Assembly (NCBI GenBank): GCA_024282035.1
Contig: JAMWZR010000007.1
Location: 39,487 to 103,486 of the forward strand
Direction: 5' to 3'
Source: Nitrosomonas sp.
GTDB taxonomy: Bacteria > Pseudomonadota > Gammaproteobacteria > Burkholderiales > Nitrosomonadaceae
DNA: 64,000 nucleotides
A program made the position numbers and the translations under genes. Within the stretch, counting starts at the first letter, position 1. Each line of letters starts with the position of its first letter. Of this stretch, positions 37,064 through 47,048 are shown in pieces. The notes under the pieces are model-generated. The model saw only the letters and a list, made by a program, of their open reading frames with translations, had not been told where the DNA came from and did not search any database.

Positions 37064-38717
37064 TTTTCTCGGCGATACTGCCGTCTTCCAGTACGATGAT
37101 CCGATCTATGTTTTTCAGGCTGGGCACCTGCTGACTAAAAATCAATGTCGTACGATTCTCAATCAAAGCTTCCAGAACAGGTAGCAAGTCAGTATCGTTG
37201 CATTCCTCTTGCCTGGGGAAGTCATCCAAGATCAGAATACTTGGGTTTCTCAGAATGGCGCGTGCAATGGCGATCTGTTGGCGTTGTTTTATCGACAGGG
37301 GAGCGGTCAAACCGTCGGTCTGGGTTTGCAGGCCTTCTGGTAACTGGCGAATGAATGTCATGGCACCGGAGGCTTGAGCAGCAGCAGTGATTTGGGCTTC
37401 ATTGGCGCAGCGATTGTCTCCGTAAGCGATATTGCCGGCGATTTTTTCATCCAGTAGCACAGCATTCTGTGTAATCAGCGCGATATGGGTATGCCAGGAA
37501 GGCAGTGCGATGGTTTCCAGGGGGTGGTCATCAAACAGGATGGTGCCGCAATCGGGGTACTGTAATCCGAGGAGTAAGTCGATGAATGCCTCTTTTTCAG
37601 TGGCAGAGCAACCCGTGATGACGATGGTTTCACCCGGCTTGATGCTGAAGTGGTACAAATTGAGGAGCGGGCAGGTCTGGTGCTTGCCATAGAGGCGAAC
37701 TTGTTCGAACGCCAGTTTTCCTCTGGCGTGTCTCGGGATGTTGGTTTTTCCTGTTTGTCCGGATGGTTGGTCGAGGAACGTCAGCAAGGGTTGGATGATT
37801 TTCGCGTTATGCCGAAGCCTGGTGGATATCCGGGCAATCCGGCGAATGGGTGTGATCAGGAGTAGCGAGACGGTAATGAGAGCGGCGGCCTGTCCCAAAT
37901 CGATCTGATGATGGAGTGCCTGCAGCGATAGCGAATACAGGATGGTGATGGCGATGGCTGCCATGAGCATCTGTCCCAAGGCCATAGTCATGGCCGAGAT
38001 TTTTCCCTGCTGATATTGAATCCGAGTAAGGGGTTCAGCCGCTTTGCCGAGACGTTCACTTTCGGTACTGTATCCCGCATGCAGGCGGATCTCGCGATAG
38101 TTTCGCAGGGATTCCGATATGCGTTGCAGCAGTTGTCGCGACGCCTGATGGTACCGGTGATCGGATTGCTGCTGATCGTACATGACTTGCAGGATCAGTA
38201 TCAGCAACGGCAGAATCAAGAGCAACAATAGAACATCACCGTCGTTCAGGTACAGAGCACATGCCATAAGACCTGATACCAGCATGACATCATATGCCAG
38301 TGAGGTAAAAAAGCGGATGGTTGCTTGTGCGACTGGATCGATGCAATGTATCAGAGGTTCAATTTCATTGCTGTCCTGAAGGTGTGGATATTGCTGGATC
38401 GGTAGCGTTAGCAGCTTGTCAAAAAAAGCATGACGAAGCGATGTACCGAACTGATTACCGATCAGGTTGCTGGACAGGATACCCACGAAACAGGCCAGTC
38501 CGCGCAGACCAAATAGCAGCAAAAGCATGAGAATGGCAGACTGAGCGGATAGGGGATCATTATTGATGAAGCTGTCAATGAGTAATTGCTGCACCGAAAG
38601 AGGGGACGCAGCCAGGGTTGCGGCCATAGTCAGGTGAGCGATAGTCGAGACTGCAAGCGACTTCCAAGATAAGTCGAGTGTGCTTAGCAAGCGGAGATGA
38701 AGCTGTAAATTGCGCAT
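37032..38717 (-). CDS. ABC exporter-like protein with degenerate ATPase motifs
   Basis: A 561-aa half-transporter: six-helix membrane domain followed by a nucleotide-binding domain, the layout of MsbA-type exporters. The ATPase motifs are altered. The Walker A site reads GCSATEKEAF (about residues 364-373), with the Lys kept but GKS/T replaced by EKE. The signature reads LSIKQRQQIAIARA instead of LSGGQ. After Walker B, ILILDDFP carries Asp instead of the catalytic Glu. It may bind but not hydrolyse ATP, act as the inactive half of a heterodimer, or be in decay, although the frame is intact. The frame can extend to a TTG at 38753. A role in polysaccharide or lipid export is suggested only by the neighbours. 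Confidence 0.75.
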   Translation of the reverse strand: MRNLQLHLRLLSTLDLSWKSLAVSTIAHLTMAATLAASPLSVQQLLIDSFINNDPLSAQSAILMLLLLFGLRGLACFVGILSSNLIGNQFGTSLRHAFFDKLLTLPIQQYPHLQDSNEIEPLIHCIDPVAQATIRFFTSLAYDVMLVSGLMACALYLNDGDVLLLLLILPLLILILQVMYDQQQSDHRYHQASRQLLQRISESLRNYREIRLHAGYSTESERLGKAAEPLTRIQYQQGKISAMTMALGQMLMAAIAITILYSLSLQALHHQIDLGQAAALITVSLLLITPIRRIARISTRLRHNAKIIQPLLTFLDQPSGQTGKTNIPRHARGKLAFEQVRLYGKHQTCPLLNLYHFSIKPGETIVITGCSATEKEAFIDLLLGLQYPDCGTILFDDHPLETIALPSWHTHIALITQNAVLLDEKIAGNIAYGDNRCANEAQITAAAQASGAMTFIRQLPEGLQTQTDGLTAPLSIKQRQQIAIARAILRNPSILILDDFPRQEECNDTDLLPVLEALIENRTTLIFSQQVPSLKNIDRIIVLEDGSIAEKIKYLDYSPHY

Positions 38718-38843
38718 AATGGTCGATTCTACTACATCGGTTCCGGTGATCAATCCGTCAGACGAGGGTCTGGAGAAGTCTACAGATATAGTACAATCGC
38801 GTTTTGACGTATTTCATGAATTTGTTGAACAGGATTGGAATCA

Positions 38844-39773
38844 ATGCTTAAAGCAAAATCTGTTGCAGTGCGGAATACTTTCAGCTCAACGTGGCCTCGC
38901 CGTAAAGGTTTGATCCTGGCGGGTGGCTCGGGAACGCGGTTGTACCCGGTGACCCAGTCCGTGTCCAAGCAATTGCTGCCTGTCTTTGACAAGCCGATGA
39001 TCTACTATCCACTCAGCACGTTGATGCTGGCGGGAATTCGCGAAATCCTGATTATCACTACGCCGCGCGACAAGGAGCAATTCCAGGAATTGCTACAAGA
39101 CGGCAGTCAGTGGGGGGTGAGTCTAAGCTATGCGGTGCAACCTGAACCGGAAGGATTGGCGCAGGCATTCATCATTGGTGAATCGTTCATTGGTGACGAC
39201 CATAGTGCTTTGGTTCTCGGGGATAACATCTTTTACGGACACGATCTACAGCATTTGCTGGCTAATGCCATGGCGCGCACCGAGGGTGCCAGTGTTTTTG
39301 CTTATCATGTTCATGATCCTGAACGCTATGGTGTGGTTGAATTCGATTCACAGGGCACTGTAATCAATCTGGAGGAGAAACCACTGCATCCGAGGTCGCA
39401 TTACGCGGTGACGGGATTGTATTTTTACGATCAGCATGTGGTTGAGTATGCCAAACGACTGAAACCCTCGGCACGCAATGAGCTGGAGATTACCGACCTG
39501 AACCGGATTTATCTCGATCAGTCGGCATTGCGGGTTGAGATCATGGGACGAGGTTACGCCTGGCTGGATACGGGTACACATGAATCATTGCTCGATGCCG
39601 GACAATTTGTCGCCACGATCGAACATCGGCAGGGCCTGAAAATTGCCTGTCCGGAAGAGATCGCTTTTCATCAGGGCTGGATTGACGCAGCGCAATTGCA
39701 ACAGCAGGTACAACGATTGGCAAAGAGTGGTTATGGTCAGTATTTACAGCAAGTACTGACGCGTGAAATATGA
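38844..39773 (+). CDS. rfbA: Glucose-1-phosphate thymidylyltransferase
   Basis: RfbA/RmlA makes dTDP-glucose, the entry to dTDP-rhamnose and related sugars. The 309-aa protein has the nucleotidyltransferase loop [35 protein letters not shown] and the [10 protein letters not shown] metal-site segment. The ATG at 38844 follows an AGGA site; a TTG three codons earlier is less likely. rfbC follows, 25 bases after this stop. The two middle genes of the pathway (rfbB, rfbD) are not in the window. Confidence 0.95.
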   Translation: MLKAKSVAVRNTFSSTWPRRKGLILAGGSGTRLYPVTQSVSKQLLPVFDKPMIYYPLSTLMLAGIREILIITTPRDKEQFQELLQDGSQWGVSLSYAVQPEPEGLAQAFIIGESFIGDDHSALVLGDNIFYGHDLQHLLANAMARTEGASVFAYHVHDPERYGVVEFDSQGTVINLEEKPLHPRSHYAVTGLYFYDQHVVEYAKRLKPSARNELEITDLNRIYLDQSALRVEIMGRGYAWLDTGTHESLLDAGQFVATIEHRQGLKIACPEEIAFHQGWIDAAQLQQQVQRLAKSGYGQYLQQVLTREI

Positions 39774-39798
39774 AAATGGTTTAACGCATAAGGTGAAT

Positions 39799-40344
39799 AT
39801 GAAGTCGACGCCACTGGCCATACCCGATGTGGTTCTGCTCGAACCCCGTGTTTTTGGTGACGAACGAGGGTTCTTTTTTGAGAGTTTTAACCAGCGTGAA
39901 TTCGACTCCGCTGTAGGCAAGCCCGTACAATTCGTGCAAAGCAATCATTCGCGCTCGACTCGGCATGTGCTGCGAGGCTTGCATTATCAGATCAGGCAGG
40001 CACAGGGCAAGCTGGTACGCGTGGTTGCCGGGGAAGTATTCGATGTTGCAGTGGATCTGCGACGATCATCGGCGACTTTTGGGCAGTGGGTGGGTATGGT
40101 ATTGAGTGCCGAAAACAAAAAACAGTTGTGGATTCCTCCTGGTTTTGCACATGGTTTCGTGGTGGTTTCGGACTATGCAGAATTTCTGTACAACACCACG
40201 GATTACTGGGCGCCCGAGCATGAGCGCTGCATCATCTGGGATGATGCGACGCTGGCTATCGACTGGCCTCTGACTGTGCACCCTGTACTCTCGGCCAAGG
40301 ACGCCAGAGGTGCCGTTCTCAACGAGGCGGAAGTGTATGACTGA
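39799..40344 (+). CDS. rfbC: dTDP-4-dehydrorhamnose 3,5-epimerase
   Basis: RfbC/RmlC epimerises dTDP-4-keto-6-deoxyglucose at C3 and C5. The 181-aa cupin shows FGDERGFF, QSNHSRS, the catalytic H62 in LRGLHYQ and Y131 in FLYNTTDYW. An ATG at 39763 exists, but the ATG at 39799 with AAGGTG upstream gives the standard N-terminus (MKSTPLAIPD). The overlap with radA's spacing (8 bases to the next start) suggests cotranscription through radA. Confidence 0.95.
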   Translation: MKSTPLAIPDVVLLEPRVFGDERGFFFESFNQREFDSAVGKPVQFVQSNHSRSTRHVLRGLHYQIRQAQGKLVRVVAGEVFDVAVDLRRSSATFGQWVGMVLSAENKKQLWIPPGFAHGFVVVSDYAEFLYNTTDYWAPEHERCIIWDDATLAIDWPLTVHPVLSAKDARGAVLNEAEVYD

Positions 40345-40352
40345 TCGCTGCG

Positions 40353-41714
40353 ATGGCCAAGCAAAAAAACGTCTATTCTTGTACTGAGTGTGGTGGGCAA
40401 ACCCTGAAATGGCAAGGGCAATGTCCGCATTGCCAGTCGTGGAACACACTCGTAGAAACCATCGCTGAGAAACTGGTCACACGATTCAGTCCGGTTTCGG
40501 AAATCCGTCAGGTACAAAATCTGGCCGCTATCGAGGCGCGTGAAGAGCCTCGTTATCCAACCGGCATCGAGGAGCTGGATCGGGTGCTGGGAGGGGGATT
40601 GGTTCAAGGTGGTGTGGTGTTGCTCGGGGGCGATCCCGGTATCGGCAAGTCGACCCTGTTGCTGCAAGCGTTGTCCCGCATGTCGACCGAACGTCCGGTA
40701 CTGTATGTTAGTGGCGAGGAATCGGCGCAACAGGTAGCCTTGCGTGCCAAACGTCTGGCGTTGGATGTTCACGCGGTAGATCTGTTCGCAGAAATCCAGC
40801 TCGAGCGCATTCAGTCGGTTTTGGCCGAGCGCAAGCCTGCCATTGCGGTGATAGACTCGATCCAGACGATCTACTCGGAAGTATTGCAATCCGCACCGGG
40901 ATCGGTGGCGCAGGTGCGGGAATGTGCAGCGCAGCTGACCCGATTGGCTAAATCGAGTGGCACCTGCATGATTCTGGTTGGACATGTCACCAAGGAAGGG
41001 GCATTGGCCGGACCGCGTGTGCTGGAACACATGGTCGATACGGTACTGTATTTTGAAGGCGAGATGCATTCCAGCTTTCGTATGGTGCGTGCCTTCAAGA
41101 ACCGATTCGGCGCCGTCAACGAACTTGGTGTGTTTGCGATGGGTGAGAAGGGACTGCGTGAAGTCAAAAATCCTTCCGCATTGTTTCTTTCTCATCATGA
41201 CAGTCAGGTTCCGGGATCCTGCATTCTGGTGACACAAGAAGGAACGCGCCCTCTTCTGGTCGAAATCCAGGCGCTGGTCGATGAAGCGCGTTCACCCAAT
41301 CCGCGGCGTTTGTGCGTTGGACTGGAACAGAACCGACTAGCCATGTTGCTTGCCGTTTTGCATCGTCACGCCGGCATTCCTTGTTATGACCAGGATGTGT
41401 TCATCAATGCCGTAGGGGGCGTCAAAATTACCGAGCCGGGGGCCGATCTGGCCATTCTGCTGGCGGTGGTTTCCTCACTCAAGAATAAACCCATGGCAGA
41501 AAAGACGATTGTTGTGGGCGAGGTTGGTCTGGCCGGGGAAATCCGTCCTGTTCAGCGTGGCCAGGAAAGGCTCCGGGAAGCAGCGAAGCTTGGTTTCCGG
41601 CAAGCGATTATTCCTGTGGCGAACAAGCCCAAGCAAAACATTCCTGGCATGAACGTCATTGCAGTGGCACGCATCAGGGATGCAGTCGAGCACATGCACG
41701 CTATCTTCGAATGA
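40353..41714 (+). CDS. radA: DNA repair protein RadA
   Basis: RadA (Sms) is a RecA-like ATPase that extends branch migration in recombinational repair. The 453-aa protein has an N-terminal C4 zinc finger (C10, C13, C24, C27), Walker A GGDPGIGKST at residues 92-101, the RadA-specific KNRFG motif and a C-terminal Lon-type domain. It is full length. It follows rfbC by 8 bases and precedes a membrane-protein gene by one base, so the three are probably on one transcript. Confidence 0.97.
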   Translation: MAKQKNVYSCTECGGQTLKWQGQCPHCQSWNTLVETIAEKLVTRFSPVSEIRQVQNLAAIEAREEPRYPTGIEELDRVLGGGLVQGGVVLLGGDPGIGKSTLLLQALSRMSTERPVLYVSGEESAQQVALRAKRLALDVHAVDLFAEIQLERIQSVLAERKPAIAVIDSIQTIYSEVLQSAPGSVAQVRECAAQLTRLAKSSGTCMILVGHVTKEGALAGPRVLEHMVDTVLYFEGEMHSSFRMVRAFKNRFGAVNELGVFAMGEKGLREVKNPSALFLSHHDSQVPGSCILVTQEGTRPLLVEIQALVDEARSPNPRRLCVGLEQNRLAMLLAVLHRHAGIPCYDQDVFINAVGGVKITEPGADLAILLAVVSSLKNKPMAEKTIVVGEVGLAGEIRPVQRGQERLREAAKLGFRQAIIPVANKPKQNIPGMNVIAVARIRDAVEHMHAIFE

Positions 41715-41715
41715 G

Positions 41716-42507
41716 ATGAACCGAAACCAGCACCTGATCATCATGGCAGTGATTTCGCTGTTGCTGGTTCTGGCGGCAACGATATTGCCGCCTTATGCGC
41801 AACCGGAGGAATATCACCAGTTTGCCGATCAACGTCATTTTCTGGGAATCCCCAATTTCAATGATGTGATGTCCAATCTGGCTTTCTTATTCAGTGGCGG
41901 CGCTGGCTTGATACTGTTATGGCAAGTCTACCGTATGCCTGTACAGACACTGTTTTACGACATCCGGGAAGCAATACCCTATGTCGTGCTGTTCATGGGG
42001 GTGGCAATCGCTGCGGTGGGATCCATGGTTTATCACTGGAATCCCGGTATCGAACATCTGATGTGGGATCGGTTACCCATTGGCATCAGTATTGCCGCAT
42101 TGTTATCAGCCACTGTATTCGATCGCATTCATCCCAGATTGGGATTGTGGATGCTACCCGTATTGGTTATTCTAGCGGTATGTAGCGTACTGTACTGGTA
42201 TTGGACGGAGTTGCAGGGGCGGGGTAATCTGAATTTTTACATTGTCATGCAGTTCTATTCGATCGTGCTGATTGCATGGATCAGTCTGGTTTTTCCTTCC
42301 CGGTATGTGCCCGACCATGCCGTATTTCAGGTTATTGCGCTATATGGCATTGCAAAAATCGCCGAGACACTGGATGCCCCGATTTTTGTCTGGACTCAGG
42401 GCTGGATCAGTGGACATACCCTTAAACATCTCATTGCTGCCGGTGCCGCTTATCGAATCAAACAGCTCTTACAGCAGCGCCGTGGCATTAGAATGAGTGT
42501 GAAGTAA
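41716..42507 (+). CDS. Ceramidase-like (CREST superfamily) membrane protein
   Basis: A 263-aa protein with about seven hydrophobic segments. It has the pattern of the alkaline ceramidase/CREST superfamily: a serine-histidine pair in GSMVYHW, an acidic residue in LMWDRLPI, and a C-terminal SGHTLKHLIAA motif. These residues coordinate a metal in characterised members, which are hydrolases of membrane amides. The bacterial substrate is not known. The ATG at 41716 starts one base after the radA stop; the longer frame from 41659 overlaps radA and is rejected. Confidence 0.7.
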   Translation: MNRNQHLIIMAVISLLLVLAATILPPYAQPEEYHQFADQRHFLGIPNFNDVMSNLAFLFSGGAGLILLWQVYRMPVQTLFYDIREAIPYVVLFMGVAIAAVGSMVYHWNPGIEHLMWDRLPIGISIAALLSATVFDRIHPRLGLWMLPVLVILAVCSVLYWYWTELQGRGNLNFYIVMQFYSIVLIAWISLVFPSRYVPDHAVFQVIALYGIAKIAETLDAPIFVWTQGWISGHTLKHLIAAGAAYRIKQLLQQRRGIRMSVK

Positions 42508-42582
42508 CTGCCCCACGAGGCAACGGCGGAGCATTCCTTTGCGGATCGCCTCGTCGTTACCATCGCCTAAGACGGTGTGCGA

Positions 42583-43968
42583 TTATTTCGCACGAGCAAA
42601 TTGCTGCTGGCTCTTGCTGGTATTGCTGCGGAAAGCATGATTGCGGTTTCCCGATTCCAAGCCACGATCCTGATTGAAAGTGCGGCCACGTTGACCGTTC
42701 CGGTTTCTAGGTGATTCACTGGCTAATCCAAAGCCAGGTCTGGAATCTTGATTGCCATAGCCAGGACGTTTGCGTTTTTGCGCACCATTGGGTGTGTGTT
42801 TGGCATTGGGATTGCTGAAGCGCGGCTTAATGCGTGGCTCCAGACCAGGAATAACATGCGAAGTGATGCGCTGTCCAGTGTAACGCTCGATCTTGCTCAG
42901 GTGAGCGCTATCCCGATTGGATGCAAACGATACGGCGATGCCAGCTGCGCCTGCCCGTCCGGTTCTTCCGATCCGATGGACATAATCTTCAGCAAATTTG
43001 GGCAAATCGAAATTGATGACGTGAGTGATGTCGGCGACATCGATGCCTCTGGCTGCGACATCGGTTGCGACCAGAACACGCAGACCACCACTACGCAGGC
43101 GTGTCAGGGTGCGGTTGCGTTCACGTTGATTCATGTCGCCATGCAGCGCTGCGGCAGCAAAGCCTTGTGCATAGAGATTGTCGGCCAGTGTGTCGGCATC
43201 CTTTTTGGTGGCCGTGAAAACAATGGCTTGTTTTAAGGTTTGATCGCGCAACACATGATCCAGCAAGCGGCTTTTGTGTGAAATATCGTCGACATAGTGA
43301 AGTCTTTGCTCAATATTTTCGAGCTTGGTTTTTTGCGATGCGACCTGGATGCGTTTGGGAGAATTCAACAGTTTTGACGCGACTTTATCAATAGCCTGAT
43401 CCAGCGTGGCGGAAAACAGGAGTGTCTGGCGTGTCGAAGGTGTTGCAGCAGCAATCGTTTCCACGTCTTCGATGAAACCCATGTCCAGCATGCGATCAGC
43501 TTCGTCCAGTACCATCATCTCCAGGCGACGAAAATCGATCCGGCCACGCTGTATATGATCGATGAGCCTGCCTGGGGTAGCTACCAGAATATCCACCGGT
43601 TGCGATAGCAATTTATTTTGCAGGGGATAAGGCATACCGCCAAGAATACTGACAACCTTAACGCGAGGCAGATATTTGCCATATTTCATGGCAGCTTCAG
43701 AGACTTGTAGTGCCAACTCACGAGTGGGGGTCAGTACGAGAATGCGCGGACCCCGACAGCGGAAAGTGGCCGGTGCTGCCAGGCGATCGAGGGCAGGCAG
43801 CATGAATGCAGCGGTTTTGCCAGTTCCGGTTTGGGCTGAGGCCATGATGTCATGGCCCGATAATAATTCAGGGATGGCTTGTTGTTGTATGGGGGTAGGG
43901 GTGGTATAGCCTGCCTCGTTAATCGCTTTCAATATGGCAGTATGCAGTTTCAGATCTTCAAAAGACAC
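42583..43968 (-). CDS. rhlE: DEAD-box RNA helicase, RhlE type
   Basis: A 461-aa DEAD-box helicase. It has a Q motif (TPIQQQAIP), Walker A AQTGTGKT at residues 45-52, VLDEADRMLDMGF, the SAT motif LLFSATL and HRIGRTGRAG. The C-terminal 80 residues are basic, Asn/Arg/Gly-rich and low-complexity, typical of RhlE tails that bind RNA. The start is a GTG at 43968 with an AGGAAA site. It probably remodels ribosomal or mRNA structures, especially in the cold. A 306-base spacer precedes it. Confidence 0.93.
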   Translation of the reverse strand: MSFEDLKLHTAILKAINEAGYTTPTPIQQQAIPELLSGHDIMASAQTGTGKTAAFMLPALDRLAAPATFRCRGPRILVLTPTRELALQVSEAAMKYGKYLPRVKVVSILGGMPYPLQNKLLSQPVDILVATPGRLIDHIQRGRIDFRRLEMMVLDEADRMLDMGFIEDVETIAAATPSTRQTLLFSATLDQAIDKVASKLLNSPKRIQVASQKTKLENIEQRLHYVDDISHKSRLLDHVLRDQTLKQAIVFTATKKDADTLADNLYAQGFAAAALHGDMNQRERNRTLTRLRSGGLRVLVATDVAARGIDVADITHVINFDLPKFAEDYVHRIGRTGRAGAAGIAVSFASNRDSAHLSKIERYTGQRITSHVIPGLEPRIKPRFSNPNAKHTPNGAQKRKRPGYGNQDSRPGFGLASESPRNRNGQRGRTFNQDRGLESGNRNHAFRSNTSKSQQQFARAK

Positions 43969-44274
43969 GTTGTTTTCCTAAAAAAAGTGAAAATCACACG
44001 CAAGCAGACAAGCCATACCATGTCTGTTCCAGACCGGACGCAATCCCGCTAGCGCAATTATAAAAGTATCGCCACTAACCAAGATTGCCAAATATTTTCT
44101 GGAAAAACGTGAAAATTCGAAGAGAGGTCAGGAACGACAAAGCCAGATATAGATGATCAAAGCGCAAGTCAAAAATCATTTAAATACAAGCCTTCATTAA
44201 CATGAGGCGCGGATTATACTGGATTACTCAATAAGCTGCAATTTGTAATTTTTTTGTATTTCTTTACTTGCTTG
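43969..44274. other. Intergenic stretch upstream of rhlE
   Basis: 306 bases between tyrS and rhlE, both on the minus strand, with no gene and no clear terminator. It may hold the rhlE promoter and a long untranslated leader, a common feature of cold-regulated helicases, but nothing specific is seen. Confidence 0.35.
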
Positions 44275-45489
44275 CTATTTGCCAGAAGACTGGATCGTAA
44301 CCCGCGCGAATTTTCTTTTTCCGACCTGAATGGTGACGGATGTTCCACCTTGGATTTGGAGTGCCTTGTCTTCCACTTTTCCGCCATCCAGTTTTACTGC
44401 ACCTTGATCAATCATGCGGAGTGCCTCACTGGTGCTGGCAGTCAATCCGGCCAGTTTGAGTATTTGAACCAGGGCGATTTCATTATCCGGAATTGGGATG
44501 GTGTGCTCTGGCATGTCTTCAGGTAATGCGCCATGCCGGAAGCGTGCCTCAAAATCCGCCAGTGCGGCTTCGGCAGCTTGCTGACTGTGAAAACGTGCAA
44601 CTATTTCCTGAGCCAACAGTACCTTGATGTCTCGCGGATTGCGTCCAGCTTCAATTTCCGTACGCCATTGATGGATGGTTTGTAATGATTCAAACGACAA
44701 TAATTCGAGGTAACGCCACATGAGTTGGTCGGATACCGACATCAGTTTGCCGAATATTTCTTTGGGACTTTCAGTGATGCCAACATAATTGTTCAATGAT
44801 TTGGACATCTTGTTGATACCGTCCAGTCCTTCCAGCAGTGGCATGGTGAGAATACATTGTGGCGGTTGGTTGAAATGTTTCTGCAATTCTCGCCCCATCA
44901 GCAGATTGAATTTCTGATCCGTGCCACCCAATTCCAGATCGGCTTTCAGAGCCACGGAGTCATAACCCTGAATCAGAGGATACAGAAATTCATGTATCGC
45001 AATGGCCTGATTGTTGCGGTAACGTTTGTCAAAGTCGTCCCGTTCCAGCATGCGTGCCACAGTGTGGGTGGCAGCCAGTTTGATCAGGTCAGCTGCGTTG
45101 AGTCGATCCATCCAGGTTGAATTGAAAACCACTTCAGTTTGTTCCGGTTTCAGAATCTTGAAAACTTGATCTGTATATGACCGGGCATTTTCAGATACCT
45201 GTTCACGTGTGAGCGGAGGACGAGTGGCGTTCTTCCCACTGGGGTCGCCGATCATGCCGGTGAAATCGCCGATCAGAAACAGGATATGATGTCCGAGATC
45301 TTGGAGTTGTCGCAGTTTGTTGATCAACACGGTGTGACCGAGGTGCAGGTCGGGGGCGGTAGGATCAAAGCCAGCCTTGATACGCAAGGGTTTGCCCTGA
45401 GCAAGTTTGCTTGCTAATTCTGATTCGATGAGCAATTCGTGGCAGCCACGCTTGATGATTTCGAGTTGAGCGTTTTGAGGAGTATTCAC
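44275..45489 (-). CDS. tyrS: Tyrosyl-tRNA synthetase
   Basis: A 404-aa class I synthetase. It has the HIGH motif as HLGHT (residues 49-53), the KMSKS motif intact near residue 228, and a C-terminal S4-type RNA-binding domain ([16 protein letters not shown]). This is the KMSKS-bearing TyrZ-like form. It is divergent from the M23 peptidase gene across a short AT-rich promoter region. Confidence 0.96.
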   Translation of the reverse strand: MNTPQNAQLEIIKRGCHELLIESELASKLAQGKPLRIKAGFDPTAPDLHLGHTVLINKLRQLQDLGHHILFLIGDFTGMIGDPSGKNATRPPLTREQVSENARSYTDQVFKILKPEQTEVVFNSTWMDRLNAADLIKLAATHTVARMLERDDFDKRYRNNQAIAIHEFLYPLIQGYDSVALKADLELGGTDQKFNLLMGRELQKHFNQPPQCILTMPLLEGLDGINKMSKSLNNYVGITESPKEIFGKLMSVSDQLMWRYLELLSFESLQTIHQWRTEIEAGRNPRDIKVLLAQEIVARFHSQQAAEAALADFEARFRHGALPEDMPEHTIPIPDNEIALVQILKLAGLTASTSEALRMIDQGAVKLDGGKVEDKALQIQGGTSVTIQVGKRKFARVTIQSSGK

Positions 45490-45558
45490 GTTATTTTTTT
45501 AAGTTATTGATTATTTTAATTTATAATTTTTAAGATGAGATTTTTAATTATTTTCAAT

Positions 45559-45572
45559 TGTACTTAAGTACA
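45559..45572. promoter_or_regulatory. Palindrome in the tyrS/M23 divergent promoter region
   Basis: TGTACTTAAGTACA is a perfect 14-base palindrome with no spacer in the 154-base region between two divergent starts. It could be an operator for a dimeric regulator. There is no further evidence. Confidence 0.3.
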
Positions 45573-45643
45573 TATTTGATTTCTTTTCATGTTAGACTCG
45601 CGCCTGTTTGCAAATAAACACAAGACAGGAGGTACGTCGTAAG

Positions 45644-46978
45644 ATGCTATATACACGACTTGGTAGCAGTCAACAAAAAAATCTAGCTCAAAAGTCCTCA
45701 AAACTAAACAAAAAATCAATTCGCTGGCTCGTCACCTTATCAAGCATCCCCTTATTTGGCATCGTCACTGCTTTCGGTATCGCTCCGAATACACCTTATA
45801 TCGATGATATACAAATCAAAAATGTCGTACGCGATTTATCGATTCCGGAAGTGCAGCCTGATACCCAATCTAGTCAAACTTTTTGGCAACAAGCTGACAT
45901 TCGACGCGGTGATACCATTGCAAGTATTCTGAATCGTCTGGATATCAGCGATCAAGATTCAACCGATTTCATGCAAGCAGCGCGTGGTAGTAAAGCCATG
46001 CGGCAATTGAAGCCAGGCAAGACGATACAAGTGCAAACTTCGGCAGAAGGTGAATTATTGGCATTGCGCTATGTGTTTGGCGATGAGCAGCTGTTCTTGA
46101 TGGAAAAGACAGATGATGAATTCAAGATGACTGAGCAGCCACTTGAGCTGGACAGTCAGATTCATATGAAGTCGGGAGAAATCAGTACATCATTGTTTGC
46201 CGCGACAGATAGCGCGGGTATACCCAACAGCATTGCGATGCAATTGACTGAAATTTTTGCATCGGAAATCGATTTTTATCGTGATTTGCGACAGGGTGAT
46301 CGTTTTACCGTTGTCTATGAGACCTTATCCAACAGTGGTAAGCGTGCCAAAACAGGACGCGTGCTTGCGGTAGAATTCGTCAATAAAGGTAAATCGCACC
46401 AGGCCATTTATTTCAAAGCATCAAATGGCGCTGATGGATACTACACCCCGGAAGGCGAGAGCTTGCGCAAGGATTTCTTGTTGTCTCCATTGGCATTCTC
46501 ACGTGTCAGCTCGGGCTTCAGTCAGGCGCGTTATCACCCCATTCTCAAGGAATGGCGAGCGCATAAGGGTATCGATTATGCCGCACCGACAGGAACACCG
46601 GTCAGAGCGACAGCCACGGGTATCGTACAGTTTTCAGGATCGCAGCGCGGCTATGGCAATCTGATCGTGCTGAAACACAATGGTAAGTTTGAAACAGCGT
46701 ATGGTCACCTGTCGCGTTTTGCCAGTGGTTTAAGCAAAGGCAAACGAATAAACCAGGGTGATGTCATCGGTTACGTAGGTGCAACCGGAATGGCAACCGG
46801 ACCGCATCTGCACTACGAACTGCGAGTCGACGGTCTGCAGCGCGATCCAACCAAGGTGGCTTTGCCTACTGCTCCTCCCATTACCAAGCGGGATCAGCTG
46901 GCGTTCCAGAAACAAACGCAATCGTTGAGTGCGCGACTCAATATCATGCGTAGCATTAACTATGCATCGCTGGAGTAA
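45644..46978 (+). CDS. M23-family murein endopeptidase (MepM-like)
   Basis: A 444-aa envelope protein. It has a basic N-terminus and one membrane anchor (about residues 27-47), a LysM/OapA-like middle region (RRGDTIASILNRLDIS), and a C-terminal LytM peptidase domain with zinc ligands in HKGIDYAAP and HLHYELR. It cleaves peptide cross-links so the cell wall can grow. The ATG at 45644 is 11 bases from an AGGAGG site; an upstream TTG start at 45608 is less likely. anmK, a murein-recycling gene, follows on the same strand. Confidence 0.92.
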   Translation: MLYTRLGSSQQKNLAQKSSKLNKKSIRWLVTLSSIPLFGIVTAFGIAPNTPYIDDIQIKNVVRDLSIPEVQPDTQSSQTFWQQADIRRGDTIASILNRLDISDQDSTDFMQAARGSKAMRQLKPGKTIQVQTSAEGELLALRYVFGDEQLFLMEKTDDEFKMTEQPLELDSQIHMKSGEISTSLFAATDSAGIPNSIAMQLTEIFASEIDFYRDLRQGDRFTVVYETLSNSGKRAKTGRVLAVEFVNKGKSHQAIYFKASNGADGYYTPEGESLRKDFLLSPLAFSRVSSGFSQARYHPILKEWRAHKGIDYAAPTGTPVRATATGIVQFSGSQRGYGNLIVLKHNGKFETAYGHLSRFASGLSKGKRINQGDVIGYVGATGMATGPHLHYELRVDGLQRDPTKVALPTAPPITKRDQLAFQKQTQSLSARLNIMRSINYASLE

Positions 46979-47048
46979 TGAGTAATTATTGCTCTTGCTG
47001 GTTTTAGTTTTAATTTTTCTTTGAATCGATCGATCTCCCCGTATTTTT

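Noticed and set aside
40203-41237. 344-codon minus-strand ORF opposite rfbC and radA
   Set aside because: It lies wholly antisense to two well-supported genes, has no ribosome site and no recognisable domain.
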